Below are positions 34,387 through 43,811 of a DNA stretch of 64,000 nt, piece after piece; the stretch's first letter is position 1; every line of letters starts with the position of its first letter. Below the pieces are notes generated by a model that searched no databases, had not been told where the DNA came from, and was given only the letters and a program-made list of their open reading frames with translations. A program made the translations under genes and the position numbers. This stretch comes from DATFJT01 sp965230755 (lineage in GTDB: Bacteria > Bacteroidota > Bacteroidia > Chitinophagales > Saprospiraceae). Location: positions 1 to 64,000 of the forward strand of contig CBDDLT010000009.1 of NCBI GenBank assembly GCA_965230755.1. Reading direction: 5' to 3'.

Positions 34387-35036
34387 GAAATCTCTAGTTT
34401 AACAGGTTCCCCAAGGTACTTGGGATTGACGTCAAAGATATAAATATCCAGAAAAGCTTTACATCGGGCAAATATTTCTCTTAATACAACATAGCGATGG
34501 CGATTGGCTTGAGTTGTTGTCTTGGCCTCAATCCCTGTCGCATCAATCCCATTAGCATTGGCTATATAAAGGGCTCGGGGAATGTGAAAAGATTGGCTGA
34601 CAATGCAGAACTTGTCTTGTCCAAAAACCTTCTTTGCCCTCACCACGCTATCTAGGGTCCTAAATCCCGCGTAATCCAATGTAATCGATTTCTTAGGTAC
34701 TCCCAGCTCAATCAAGAGCTTTTTCATATCCTCAGGTTCGTTGTATCCCTGACGGTGATTGTCCCCACTTAAAATAAAGTGCTTGATCTTATTCTTATGG
34801 TACAGTTTGGAAGCTGTTACCAGTCGCTCGTAAAAATATTTATTGTAGTGTATTCCATTTGGAGTACTGGATGTACCCAATACAAGCGCGACTTCGTAAT
34901 CCGGTAAATCTTCAATTTTGGTATATCGTTGATCTGAAGTGGAGGCCAGCACGAATAAGTTAATAAATAGCACCGATGCCAATATAAAGGCAAGCAAAAT
35001 GATCATAGAAATAAAAATGTGTCGAATTTTCAACAT
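34383..35036 (-). CDS. SanA/YdcF-like DUF218 membrane protein
   Basis: The 217-residue protein has one N-terminal transmembrane helix (ISMIILLAFILASVLFINLF). A DUF218 domain follows, with VALVLGTSSTPNG, HFILSGDNH, ITLDYAGFRTLDSV and FCIVSQSFHIPRALYIA. E. coli SanA, of the same type, supports envelope barrier function at high temperature, but its biochemistry is unresolved. It is translationally coupled to tpiA through a four-base overlap, a pairing I would not predict from function. Confidence 0.88.
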   Translation of the reverse strand: MLKIRHIFISMIILLAFILASVLFINLFVLASTSDQRYTKIEDLPDYEVALVLGTSSTPNGIHYNKYFYERLVTASKLYHKNKIKHFILSGDNHRQGYNEPEDMKKLLIELGVPKKSITLDYAGFRTLDSVVRAKKVFGQDKFCIVSQSFHIPRALYIANANGIDATGIEAKTTTQANRHRYVVLREIFARCKAFLDIYIFDVNPKYLGEPVKLEIS

Positions 35037-35263
35037 ATATGATCCCTTGATTTAAAACCGGATAAAAGTATAACGCTAAATAAGCATCAAAAGTTATTCC
35101 GATTACTGGCTTAATCTATGTTGGTGAATTAATAATAAAATAATCTCGATCACAGCCTAAATTGTGTATATTGTCAGAAGCTTTAAACATTGAAAAGGCC
35201 TTAATATTCAATAGATAGCGGACTTTTCACAGATGAAGAGAATTTCTTATTTAAACCAAAAAA

Positions 35264-37324
35264 TTGAATAGATCATATCCATATATTCACAGAGACCTGA
35301 GTTGGCTTTCCTTTAATTATCGGGTCCTTCAAGAGGCGCAAGATGTCAATAATCCTCTGCTGGAACGACTGAAATTCTTAGCTATCTACTCCAATAATCT
35401 GAAGGAATTTTATCGAGTTCGGGTGGCCCATCACAGAAACTTATTAAGAGTCGGTAAAAAGACAAAAAAAGAACTTGATTTCGCCCCTAAAGAGATTTTA
35501 AAGAACATTAATAAAATAGTAAATCGTCAACAGGAAGATTTCACCAAAATCCTCAATAACATATTCGAGGAGTTACAAGAAGAAAATATTCTGTTTCGAA
35601 CAGCAGAACATTTCAGTGAAGAGCAAAAGCTACATGTCGCGGAGTTTTTTGAAGAGAATTTACTTCCGTTTGTGCAACCCGTTTTGCTGAACGGCAAGAA
35701 AATAAAACCCTTTCTCAACAATGCAGCACTTTACCTTGCCATTCAACTGGAGGATAAAGAAAACAGTAGTGTTGAAGAGTATGCCTTGGTCAATGTACCC
35801 TCAGATCAAATATCTAGATTTGTTGAACTGCCCAGTAAGAATGGCATTCACGAAATAACTATCCTTGACGAAATTGTCCGTCATTCAGTCATTAATCTAT
35901 TTCCCGGATATAATGTCAAAGGCTGTTATTCGATCAAGATATCAAGAGATGCTGAATTGTATATTGATGATGAATTTTCGGGCAACTTGATACAGAAAAT
36001 CAGTGATAGCCTGGCCAAAAGAAAAGTAGGACCTGCTTCAAGAACGGTTTTCGACCGTGAAACACCGAAAAATCTTCTCAAGAGCTTGATCAATATTTTC
36101 GATATTGAAAAGATAGATTTACACCCTGAGGGAAGGTATCACAATAATTTTGACTTTATGAACTTTCCCGATTTTGGAAAGAGTCATTTATTGAATAATT
36201 CGCTGGTTCCTCTACCTGGAACACTTGAGAAGGCCGGTGCGTCGTCTATTTTTGATCGAATAGACGAAAGAGATCATCTGTATTACTTCCCTTATCAAAG
36301 CTATGACTGTGTTTTGAGATTTTTCAGAGAAGCGGTTGATGATCCCAATGTCACCCATATCAAGATAACACAATACAGAGTAGCCAAGAAATCAGCCATT
36401 CTAGACACCTTGATAAAAGGGGTCCAGAAAGGGAAACACATCACAGTATTTATTGAAGTCAAAGCGAGATTTGACGAGGAAGCCAATTTGAAATGGGGGG
36501 AGCGGCTTGAAAAAGCTGGAATCAAAGTAATCTATAGTTTCCCCGGATTAAAGGTTCATTGTAAGATCGCTCTGGTGGTTCGAAAGATCAACGAAGAAAC
36601 GAAATACTACTCTTATTTAAGTACGGGTAATTTCAATGAAAATACGGCGAGGATATATTGTGATTATGGCTTCTTCACCACTGATATGGCGATCAATAAA
36701 GAAGCTCTCAGGGTATTTTCTTTCTTAGAAACCGTAATGCTTCCAGAAGAGAAATTCGAGAATCTATTCGTAGGGCAATTTAATTTGAGGGAGAAGCTAG
36801 AAGAGAAAATAGATCGAGAAATTAGAAATGCCAGATTGGGCAAGAAGGCCTATATTCTGTTCAAGCTCAACAGTCTTGAGGACAAGCAAATAATTATCAA
36901 ATTATACCAGGCCTCTCAGGCAGGAGTGGAAATAGATCTTATAGTAAGAGGTATTTGCAGTTTGGTCCCAGGAATAGAGGGTTTAAGTGATAATATAAGG
37001 GTGATTAGCATTGTGGATCGCTATTTAGAGCACGCCAGAGTATATCAATTCTACCATGAAGGAAAGAATGAAATATATCTGTCCAGTGCGGATCTGATGA
37101 CCCGAAATTTGAGTTATAGAATTGAAGTTGCTTTCCCTATTTTTGATGAATCGATCAAGTCAGAAATACTGGATGTCCTTAAATTGCAGCTCGATGACAA
37201 TGTAAAGAGTAGAATCATTGACGAGAATCAAAAAAACAGGTATACCAAGTCCAATACGGAATCGGTGGTCCAAAGTCAGCTTGAAACCTATTATTATTAC
37301 AAAAGAAAGTTAAGTACCCAATGA
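35264..37324 (+). CDS. ppk1: Polyphosphate kinase 1
   Basis: This enzyme polymerises the gamma phosphate of ATP into polyphosphate. The 686 residues carry the N domain opening YIHRDLSWLSFNYRVLQEA, then FPYQSYDCVLRFFREAVDD. The PLD-like catalytic halves follow: IKVIYSFPGLKVHCKIALVV with the phosphorylated His, YSYLSTGNFNENTARIYCDY, and later VDRYLEHARVYQFYHEG. The start is TTG, chosen because the family begins only a few residues before 'RDLSWL' and no ATG or GTG is in frame upstream. The beta-barrel gene's ATG overlaps its stop codon. Confidence 0.95.
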   Translation: MNRSYPYIHRDLSWLSFNYRVLQEAQDVNNPLLERLKFLAIYSNNLKEFYRVRVAHHRNLLRVGKKTKKELDFAPKEILKNINKIVNRQQEDFTKILNNIFEELQEENILFRTAEHFSEEQKLHVAEFFEENLLPFVQPVLLNGKKIKPFLNNAALYLAIQLEDKENSSVEEYALVNVPSDQISRFVELPSKNGIHEITILDEIVRHSVINLFPGYNVKGCYSIKISRDAELYIDDEFSGNLIQKISDSLAKRKVGPASRTVFDRETPKNLLKSLINIFDIEKIDLHPEGRYHNNFDFMNFPDFGKSHLLNNSLVPLPGTLEKAGASSIFDRIDERDHLYYFPYQSYDCVLRFFREAVDDPNVTHIKITQYRVAKKSAILDTLIKGVQKGKHITVFIEVKARFDEEANLKWGERLEKAGIKVIYSFPGLKVHCKIALVVRKINEETKYYSYLSTGNFNENTARIYCDYGFFTTDMAINKEALRVFSFLETVMLPEEKFENLFVGQFNLREKLEEKIDREIRNARLGKKAYILFKLNSLEDKQIIIKLYQASQAGVEIDLIVRGICSLVPGIEGLSDNIRVISIVDRYLEHARVYQFYHEGKNEIYLSSADLMTRNLSYRIEVAFPIFDESIKSEILDVLKLQLDDNVKSRIIDENQKNRYTKSNTESVVQSQLETYYYYKRKLSTQ

Positions 37325-38142
37325 TATTAAGAAGCTTACTCCCTGGTTTATTTCTTCTTGTGCTGATGAATACTTCCTCAAATGCCCAATACGGGAATCC
37401 CAGTTCTTCGGGCAGTTATGGACTTGCCATGGGCAATATAACAAGCATACATTCAGGCCCGGAAAACTGCTTTAGCAATCCCGCCAATATAGCTAGAGCG
37501 GATGTTTCCAGTATCAGCAGTTTTATTGACAGTAGATATTTCATTAGTAGTTTATTTGGTGCTTACATCGGTGGTACTTTAGCCATGGAGAATTCTGGTT
37601 TTTCTGTGGATTATTACAACTACGGCTGGGAGAGTTATTCTGAAAATGCGGTGGGATTGGCCTACGGCAGAAAATTCGTCAAAAATCTATCCGTCGGAAT
37701 CAAATTCAAGATGCTGAATGTCAGCGTTGAGGAATATGGAAACCAAAGCGCTTTTTCTATAGATCTGGGGCTGCACCAAATGGTAACGGATCAGCTTGGC
37801 GTGGGATTCATTGTCTCGAATCCTCTAAGCACGGACCTCGGTGAGGATCAGGCACTTCAGTCTTCTCTGACGCTGGGGATCTCCTATTTGTTCAGCGAAA
37901 AATTCACGGCTGCTGTAGAATTTTTTAAAGAAGAAGACTTTGATCTTGAAGCTCGATTTGGTTTTGATTATCAGTTTCTCGAAAAAGTCGCCCTTTTGGG
38001 AGGTTATCAGTCCAGAGAACATCAGTTTTCATTTGGTTTGCAGTTACAGCCAATCTCTAAAATTGACATTACCGCTTCAAGTACTTTGCACCCTACCCTA
38101 GGGATTTCCTCAAGCGTTGGGGTAAATTATTCATTCAAGTAG
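37321..38142 (+). CDS. Outer-membrane beta-barrel protein (PorV/PorQ-like)
   Basis: The 273-residue protein has a signal peptide (LLPGLFLLVLMNTSSNAQ), then SSGSYGLAMGNITSIHSGPENCFSNPANI-type sequence. This 'A.G...s....~a~~~NPA.l' opening is typical of FadL/PorV-type barrels. Alternating strands with aromatic ends follow, finishing VGVNYSFK. It is probably an outer-membrane barrel, perhaps a T9SS accessory similar to PorQ, but no specific partner is adjacent. It overlaps the ppk1 stop by four bases, so the two are co-translated. Confidence 0.75.
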   Translation: MILRSLLPGLFLLVLMNTSSNAQYGNPSSSGSYGLAMGNITSIHSGPENCFSNPANIARADVSSISSFIDSRYFISSLFGAYIGGTLAMENSGFSVDYYNYGWESYSENAVGLAYGRKFVKNLSVGIKFKMLNVSVEEYGNQSAFSIDLGLHQMVTDQLGVGFIVSNPLSTDLGEDQALQSSLTLGISYLFSEKFTAAVEFFKEEDFDLEARFGFDYQFLEKVALLGGYQSREHQFSFGLQLQPISKIDITASSTLHPTLGISSSVGVNYSFK

Positions 38143-38165
38143 TTTAAGATAATCTTCTTGTGAAT

Positions 38166-39485
38166 TCATATTTCTTCTACCCGAACTTTCCTCTTCTTGA
38201 TTTTCTCCTGATCTACCAACTTAATTAATTGCTTGACTTTTTTGATGTCAACTGCCGCAAAGGCACATTCCTGCTTCAATTCGATTAGTCCCAATTCTGC
38301 ATGTTTAAGCCCTCCCTTCTTGAACAAAAACCCAGCAATGTCTCCCTTGGAAATTTTATCCCTCCTTCCTGCAGATATTCTAATCGTCTGCCATTGCGGA
38401 GTCGTGGACATTTCTGATTGAGTATCATCTACATCAAAGCGGTCTATTTTGGTCTTCAAATATTCCGGAAAAGCTTCATTTTTCCATTTTATCAGAATGG
38501 CCATACCACTTTTTTTCATTCTTGCCGTTCTTCCATTTCGATGAACGAAATCTTCTTCCCTTGAGGGCAAATGATAGTGAATAATATAGTCAAGCTCTGG
38601 AATATCCAGCCCTCTGGCTGCCAAATCCGTAGCGATCAGAATGAGATGAGAACTGTTCCTAAACATGACCAAGGCCCGGTCCCGGTCGATTTGATCCAGT
38701 CCCCCGTGATATACTCCGTGATCGATATTATGTTCTTCCAAAAATTCACTTATTCTCTCGGTGCTCTCCCGATAATTACAAAATACAACACCCCTTTTGC
38801 CTTTTAAAGCAAACAGTGTCTTTTCCAAGGCTTGAAGTTTGTCTTTAGATGGAGAATTGGCATAGAGTAGTTTCAAATCGGGCTTGTCCAGATGCAAGAA
38901 ATCGACGATCTGAGGGTTCTCGAATTCAATGAATTCCGGTATTTCTACTCCATTTGTGGCCGAACTCAAAACCTTCTTTTTCAGACCTTCGAGGTAACCG
39001 TAAATTTCCTCCATTTCCTCCTGAAAGCCGACTTCGAGGGATTTATCAAATTCATCCAGGATAAGCACGGAAACATCAGATAAATCCAGATCACCCCTTG
39101 AAAAATGGTCCAACATTCTTCCCGGAGTCCCAATAAGAACATCTGGTGGGGGTTTTAAAAAAGCTCTTTCCTTGGCTATTTTTCTTCCACCGTAGACCGA
39201 ATTAATCTTGAATCCTGATCCTGTCTCCCTCGCCACCTGTTCTATTTGCATAGCCAATTCTCGAGAAGGCACTATCACTATCGCTTGAATTCCCTCACGA
39301 TCCCTTTTGAGTGATGAAATCAATGGAAGCAGAAAGGCCAGTGTTTTTCCGGATCCCGTAGGTGACAAGAGCAATATTTCATCTTTAGCATGAAAGTAAT
39401 GCTGCATTTCCTTTTGCATTTCGTTCAGCTCATCAATTTTGAGCTTCTGTAAGATTTGCTTTTGATTTTTGAAAGAATCTGACAT
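38166..39485 (-). CDS. DEAD-box-family RNA helicase, DbpA-like
   Basis: The 439-residue ATP-dependent RNA helicase carries the usual motifs. Motif I is SPTGSGKTLAFLLPL, Ia is VPSRELAMQ, Ib is TPGRMLDHF, III is SATNG, and V-VI is ATDLAARGLDIPE ... HRNGRTAR. Motif II reads DEFD rather than DEAD. The C-terminal KISKGDIAGFLFKKGGLKHA and ECAFAAVDIKKVKQLI match the DbpA RNA-binding domain that recognises 23S rRNA helix 92, so a role in 50S assembly is likely. It is monocistronic and divergent from the cyclo-ligase gene. Confidence 0.9.
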   Translation of the reverse strand: MSDSFKNQKQILQKLKIDELNEMQKEMQHYFHAKDEILLLSPTGSGKTLAFLLPLISSLKRDREGIQAIVIVPSRELAMQIEQVARETGSGFKINSVYGGRKIAKERAFLKPPPDVLIGTPGRMLDHFSRGDLDLSDVSVLILDEFDKSLEVGFQEEMEEIYGYLEGLKKKVLSSATNGVEIPEFIEFENPQIVDFLHLDKPDLKLLYANSPSKDKLQALEKTLFALKGKRGVVFCNYRESTERISEFLEEHNIDHGVYHGGLDQIDRDRALVMFRNSSHLILIATDLAARGLDIPELDYIIHYHLPSREEDFVHRNGRTARMKKSGMAILIKWKNEAFPEYLKTKIDRFDVDDTQSEMSTTPQWQTIRISAGRRDKISKGDIAGFLFKKGGLKHAELGLIELKQECAFAAVDIKKVKQLIKLVDQEKIKKRKVRVEEI

Positions 39486-39572
39486 GGCCGTAAAGGTAAA
39501 TACTTTAAGTTGCTACTGAACTATTGTTTTATTTTGAATTAAAATATTTACGGTATGTGTTAAATTTATCAG

Positions 39573-40157
39573 ATGCGAATGAGTAATCCAAAAGAAAAAA
39601 TTAGATCTGAAATTCTGGCTCAGAGAGCGCTCTTAGCTCTTGACGAGAAAGCGCATATCGACTCCAAATTCAATGACTTTTTGATCGAATTTATAACGAG
39701 GAAAAAAATTTCTGTCCTTCATATCTATTTACCCATGATAGGGGAAATAGACTTTTGGCCGACGATCGAATACGCTTTAAATCAAGGGATTACTGTTGTC
39801 TGTCCTGAAGCATTGAAAGAGGGAAACATTCGAAACAGGGAACTTTTGGCGAGAGATAAAATCAAAAAAGGAATTTTCGGAACATTTTTTCCTGACAATA
39901 TGAGTACATACGATGGATTCTTGGATCTAATTATTGTGCCTGGTCTCGCATTCAATAAAAAAGGAGGAAGAATAGGTTATGGTGGAGGATATTACGATCG
40001 CTTTCTTGCCGGACGGGAAAAAAGAGCAATGGCTTTTTGTTATGGCTTTCAAATTTTTGAAGATTTGCCATTAGAGGCACACGACATAAGGATAGAAATG
40101 GTGGTTTCATACGACATGAAATCTAATGGATTGAAAAAATATTCTTCTGAAAACTAA
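39573..40157 (+). CDS. 5-formyltetrahydrofolate cyclo-ligase
   Basis: This enzyme converts 5-formyl-THF to 5,10-methenyl-THF using ATP. The 194 residues match the family (MTHFS/YgfA). They include KEKIRSEILAQRALL at the N-terminus, LHIYLPMIGEIDFWPTIEYA, DLIIVPGLAFNKKGGRIGYG and the GGGYYDRFL signature. It lies before the first DUF1800 module, with an 88-base gap. Confidence 0.93.
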   Translation: MRMSNPKEKIRSEILAQRALLALDEKAHIDSKFNDFLIEFITRKKISVLHIYLPMIGEIDFWPTIEYALNQGITVVCPEALKEGNIRNRELLARDKIKKGIFGTFFPDNMSTYDGFLDLIIVPGLAFNKKGGRIGYGGGYYDRFLAGREKRAMAFCYGFQIFEDLPLEAHDIRIEMVVSYDMKSNGLKKYSSEN

Positions 40158-40245
40158 ACCTGGAAGCTTATTTTGAGTCAAAAAAACTGTAATTTTTAGC
40201 CTAATTGAAGGATTTCGTTTCACAGCGCTATATAAATTTGGAAAT

Positions 40246-41904
40246 ATGAATGGAACTTTAAACAAATATACGGGCCCCTGGACGAGAAAACAGGCTGCTC
40301 ATTTATTGAGAAGAACAACTTTTGGACCCAAACCGGAAACGACGGATCAAGTCACCAATATGGGCTTGGATTCTACCATTGACATGCTTTTTAGCAATTC
40401 GAAAACGGTTCCTAATCCTCCAGTTAAGTGGGTTCCGGACACTCAGAATCCGGATTCTCCACGGACTCCATTCTTTATAGACCCAGAGGTCGCATATGGA
40501 GAGACATGGATTAACTCTCCGATCGTGAGGCGAGACGAACCTCTTGCTCAGCAAATTGCCAATTATCAAAATGCTTCCGTTCCTTATTGGGTATATGTAA
40601 ATATGTATGCTGAAGATATCAGTATAAGAAGCAAAATGGCCATTTTCTGGCACAACCATTTTGTGGTAGCTGATTTTAGAGCAGCTGCATTGATATATCA
40701 GTACATGAACAGCATCTATGAAGAGGCCACTGGTAATTTCCAGCGATTAACTGAAAAAATGACGGTTGACCCGGGCATGTTGGTATACTTGGATGGGTAT
40801 ACTAACTTAAAAAATGCGCCCAATGAGAATTATGCTCGTGAGTTATTGGAACTTTTCACTCTTGGGAAAGGTGATATCGAAGGTCCCGGGGTCTACTCGT
40901 ACTATACGGAAGATGATATTATAGAAATTGCTCGTGTATTGACGGGTTGGACCTTATTGAGAAGTTATGAGGGAGTTAGCCATGCGGATCCACTCATTAG
41001 ATTTGTACCTAGCCTTCATGATACGGGTTCGAAGTCGCTTTCAGAAAAATTCGGAAATGCGACCATCACTAATGCAGATGAAGACGAGTATAAAAACTTG
41101 ATCGATATCATTTTCCAGCAAGATGAGGTGGCCAAGTTTATATGTAGAAAGTTCTATCGTTATTTCTTGTTCTATGAAATAGATGATGAAATTGAAGCCA
41201 ATATTATCGAACCCATGGCGGAAATCTTACGAAATGATAATTATGAGGTCGAAGGGGCCTTAAAGGCATTGTTGTCCAGTGAGCACTTCTTCAGTGAAGA
41301 GGCTGTGGGATGTATGATCAAAAATCCTGCAGATCATACTTTAGCAATTACGAAAGGCCTCAATTACCCACTGGCCACTGATTATTATGAATCTTACTTT
41401 CTGGGTGGAGTATTGCACCAGCTCTGTTCTATCGCTGATATGAGTATTTTTAACCATCCGGATGTTGCTGGATGGAAGGCTTACTATCAGACACCGACCT
41501 ATTACAGAATTTGGATCAATAGCATAACTCTTCCCGACAGGGAGAAATTCATTACTGCACTGCTAACAGGAAGACGAGTTGTTTTAAGTTCAGGTGTATT
41601 GGATTATAGGAATGACCCTCCAATTAAGGTTTTGGATATTGTCCAGGATGTTCCTAACGCACAATTCGTTGATGATCTAATCTCATATTTCTCGGAACAT
41701 CTGTATCCCTATGGAGTAAATCAGGAACAATTCGACTATCTTAAAGAAGCTCTTTTGGGCGGACAAGAAGAATTTACTTGGACAGATGAATACCTGAATT
41801 ATTTGGCAGATCCTAGCAATCCAATGTTGATTCGAAATGTAAGTGGCAAGTTGCAGAATTTATTCGTGGCGATGTTTACTCTGCCTGAAGTTCACTTGAT
41901 GTAA
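40246..41904 (+). CDS. DUF1800 protein, copy A
   Basis: The 552-residue protein matches DUF1800: WTRKQAAHLLRRTTFGPKPE at the N-terminus, IRSKMAIFWHNHFVV, NENYARELLELFTLGKGD and DDIIEIARVLTGW, with a C-terminal HPDVAGWKAYYQ region. These proteins almost always pair with a DUF1501 gene and their biochemical role is unknown. No signal peptide is present, so export would need its DUF1501 partner or another route. TAAATTTG at 40233-40240, a -7-box match, lies only six bases before the ATG. It is followed 32 bases later by DUF1501 copy A. Confidence 0.93.
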   Translation: MNGTLNKYTGPWTRKQAAHLLRRTTFGPKPETTDQVTNMGLDSTIDMLFSNSKTVPNPPVKWVPDTQNPDSPRTPFFIDPEVAYGETWINSPIVRRDEPLAQQIANYQNASVPYWVYVNMYAEDISIRSKMAIFWHNHFVVADFRAAALIYQYMNSIYEEATGNFQRLTEKMTVDPGMLVYLDGYTNLKNAPNENYARELLELFTLGKGDIEGPGVYSYYTEDDIIEIARVLTGWTLLRSYEGVSHADPLIRFVPSLHDTGSKSLSEKFGNATITNADEDEYKNLIDIIFQQDEVAKFICRKFYRYFLFYEIDDEIEANIIEPMAEILRNDNYEVEGALKALLSSEHFFSEEAVGCMIKNPADHTLAITKGLNYPLATDYYESYFLGGVLHQLCSIADMSIFNHPDVAGWKAYYQTPTYYRIWINSITLPDREKFITALLTGRRVVLSSGVLDYRNDPPIKVLDIVQDVPNAQFVDDLISYFSEHLYPYGVNQEQFDYLKEALLGGQEEFTWTDEYLNYLADPSNPMLIRNVSGKLQNLFVAMFTLPEVHLM

Positions 41905-41936
41905 TTGCTTTATTCTCGACTATTAAATTTAAAGAA

Positions 41937-43493
41937 ATGAAAAGAAGAAATTTCTTACAAAATACAACAGCCCTTGGAATCCCTTTATTACTCAACGGTT
42001 TTCCCCTCACGGGGCTTTACAGCAGAAAAATGAGTGCAATGATCGAGGGCATCAACGATCGCGTTTTGGTTCTCATCCAACTCGTAGGTGGTAACGACGG
42101 TCTGAATACCATTTTTTCTATGGATCAATTCGCTAATTTGGCCGCGGTTAGGCCGGATTTAATTCTGAGTGAAAACGATCTCTTAGACCTCGATGGCGCT
42201 AGAAAAATACATCCCTCTTTACCCGGCTTAAAAGAGCTCTGGGATGAAGGCAAATTAAATATACTTCAGAACGTTGGATATCCTTTCCAGAATCGATCTC
42301 ATTTTAGGTCAACGGACATATGGCATACGGCTTCAGAGGCGGATGAATATTTAACAACAGGTTGGTTGGGGCGTTTCTTCGAAATTGATCATGGAGATTA
42401 TCCGGACGGATATCCCAATGCGGAATTCTCTGATCCTTTTGCGCTGACCATTGGCGGTGGTATTTCAGAAACCTGCCAGGGAACGCATTCTACTTTCAGC
42501 TTAGCAGTAGTTGACCCGAGTAATCCCGGAAGTGTCGATCTGGGTGTCGAAGGAGATACGCCAAATAATTGTTATGGAAGAGAACTGAGTTATATACGTG
42601 AAGTAGCCACTCAGACCAATGCTTATGCCGGAGTTATTGAAGATGCGGCGAGTTCAGGAAGTAATTTATCCACAAAGTATGCGGATGACAACCCTTTAGC
42701 TCAGAGATTGAAAACAGTCGCTCAGCTGATCTCAGGTGGTCTTCAGACGAAAGTCTATGTAGTTTCTATTGGTTCTTTTGATACACATGCTTCTCAAGTG
42801 GAGGCTGATGATAAAAATGCCGGTAGACATGCGGTATTGTTTAACTATTTGTCGAATGCCATATGTGCCTTCCAGGAAGATCTTGAAATGCAAGGACTGG
42901 ATCAGCGAGTTTTTGGTATGACCTACTCAGAATTCGGTCGAAGAATCAGACAAAATGAAAGTCTGGGAACAGATCACGGAACAGCAGCACCAATGATATT
43001 TTTTGGTTCCTGCGTCAATCCGGAAATCATTGGAGATGATCCGGAGATAGATCGCAATGTGGACATTCAAGAAGGTGTGGCCATGCAATATGATTTTAGA
43101 TCTGCGTACGGAACCGTTTTAGAGAATTGGTTTGGAGTTGATCCAGAAACAGTACGTAATGTAATGTTTGAGGATTATGAAGCTCTGCCCATCATCCAGG
43201 GCTGTGAAATTGTCAATAGCAACGAGGAAATTCCGGATTTAGAATTGAACGTCGCCCCTAACCCAGTTAGGGATAATGCTCAGCTTAGTTTCCATTTGGA
43301 AAAATCAGATCATCTAAGAGTTGAGGTATACGATGCCATTGGTTCTCGACTTGAAATACTATTCGACAAAAAAATAGGAGCTGGTAATCATACAATGAAC
43401 ATTGATTTCAGCAAATATGGCAGTGGATCGTATTTCGTAAGATTAATATCCAGAAATATTCAGAAGACAAAGAAAGTGATCAAATCGCGCTAG
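41937..43493 (+). CDS. DUF1501 protein with Tat-like signal and T9SS sorting domain, copy A
   Basis: The 518-residue protein starts MKRRNFLQNTTALGIPLLLN, a twin-arginine-like signal. It carries the DUF1501 core: VLIQLVGGNDGLNTIFSM, LPGLKELWDEGKLNILQNVG, SHFRSTDIWHTA, SIGSFDTHASQ, and YSEFGRRIRQNESLGTDHGT. This is a relative of the sulfatase/alkaline-phosphatase fold, and the DTH, EFGRR and DHG boxes may bind metal. The C-terminal LNVAPNPVRDNAQLSF ... GSYFVRLIS is a T9SS type A sorting domain. It probably acts at the cell surface with its DUF1800 neighbour. The substrate is unknown. Confidence 0.93.
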   Translation: MKRRNFLQNTTALGIPLLLNGFPLTGLYSRKMSAMIEGINDRVLVLIQLVGGNDGLNTIFSMDQFANLAAVRPDLILSENDLLDLDGARKIHPSLPGLKELWDEGKLNILQNVGYPFQNRSHFRSTDIWHTASEADEYLTTGWLGRFFEIDHGDYPDGYPNAEFSDPFALTIGGGISETCQGTHSTFSLAVVDPSNPGSVDLGVEGDTPNNCYGRELSYIREVATQTNAYAGVIEDAASSGSNLSTKYADDNPLAQRLKTVAQLISGGLQTKVYVVSIGSFDTHASQVEADDKNAGRHAVLFNYLSNAICAFQEDLEMQGLDQRVFGMTYSEFGRRIRQNESLGTDHGTAAPMIFFGSCVNPEIIGDDPEIDRNVDIQEGVAMQYDFRSAYGTVLENWFGVDPETVRNVMFEDYEALPIIQGCEIVNSNEEIPDLELNVAPNPVRDNAQLSFHLEKSDHLRVEVYDAIGSRLEILFDKKIGAGNHTMNIDFSKYGSGSYFVRLISRNIQKTKKVIKSR

Positions 43494-43811
43494 CACAAGG
43501 TGATTTGATTCGAATGTGGCCTTCTTGCAGGGAAGCGCCACATATACTTTGTTGATATAAATTCCTATAATTCATTCTTAATAACAATGGAGCAGCATTG
43601 GTAAAAGACTAATTAATATTGACATCTTGGCTTTTCCGTTGACCCCTTTCATGATATATTTTCATCTCTACGATCACAGGATCTTCGGCTTATCTAATTC
43701 ATGAACTCCTTGACACTTGGGTAATAATTCGTTTGTCTACCATTAAAATCGTATATTTAGACATCCCTGAAATATAATTGGCCAATTAGTTAATTAACCA
43801 ACATTTGAGTT
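43494..43811. other. 318-base spacer between the two DUF1800-DUF1501 modules
   Basis: No gene is visible. A hairpin at 43514-43543 (ATGTGGCCTTC with GAAG-c-GCCACAT, one bulged C) may end the first module's transcript. TTTG at 43732-43735 and TATATTTA at 43752-43759, 16 bases apart, resemble a Bacteroidota promoter for module B. The ATG is about 52 bases further on. The rest is AT-rich and featureless. Confidence 0.5.
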
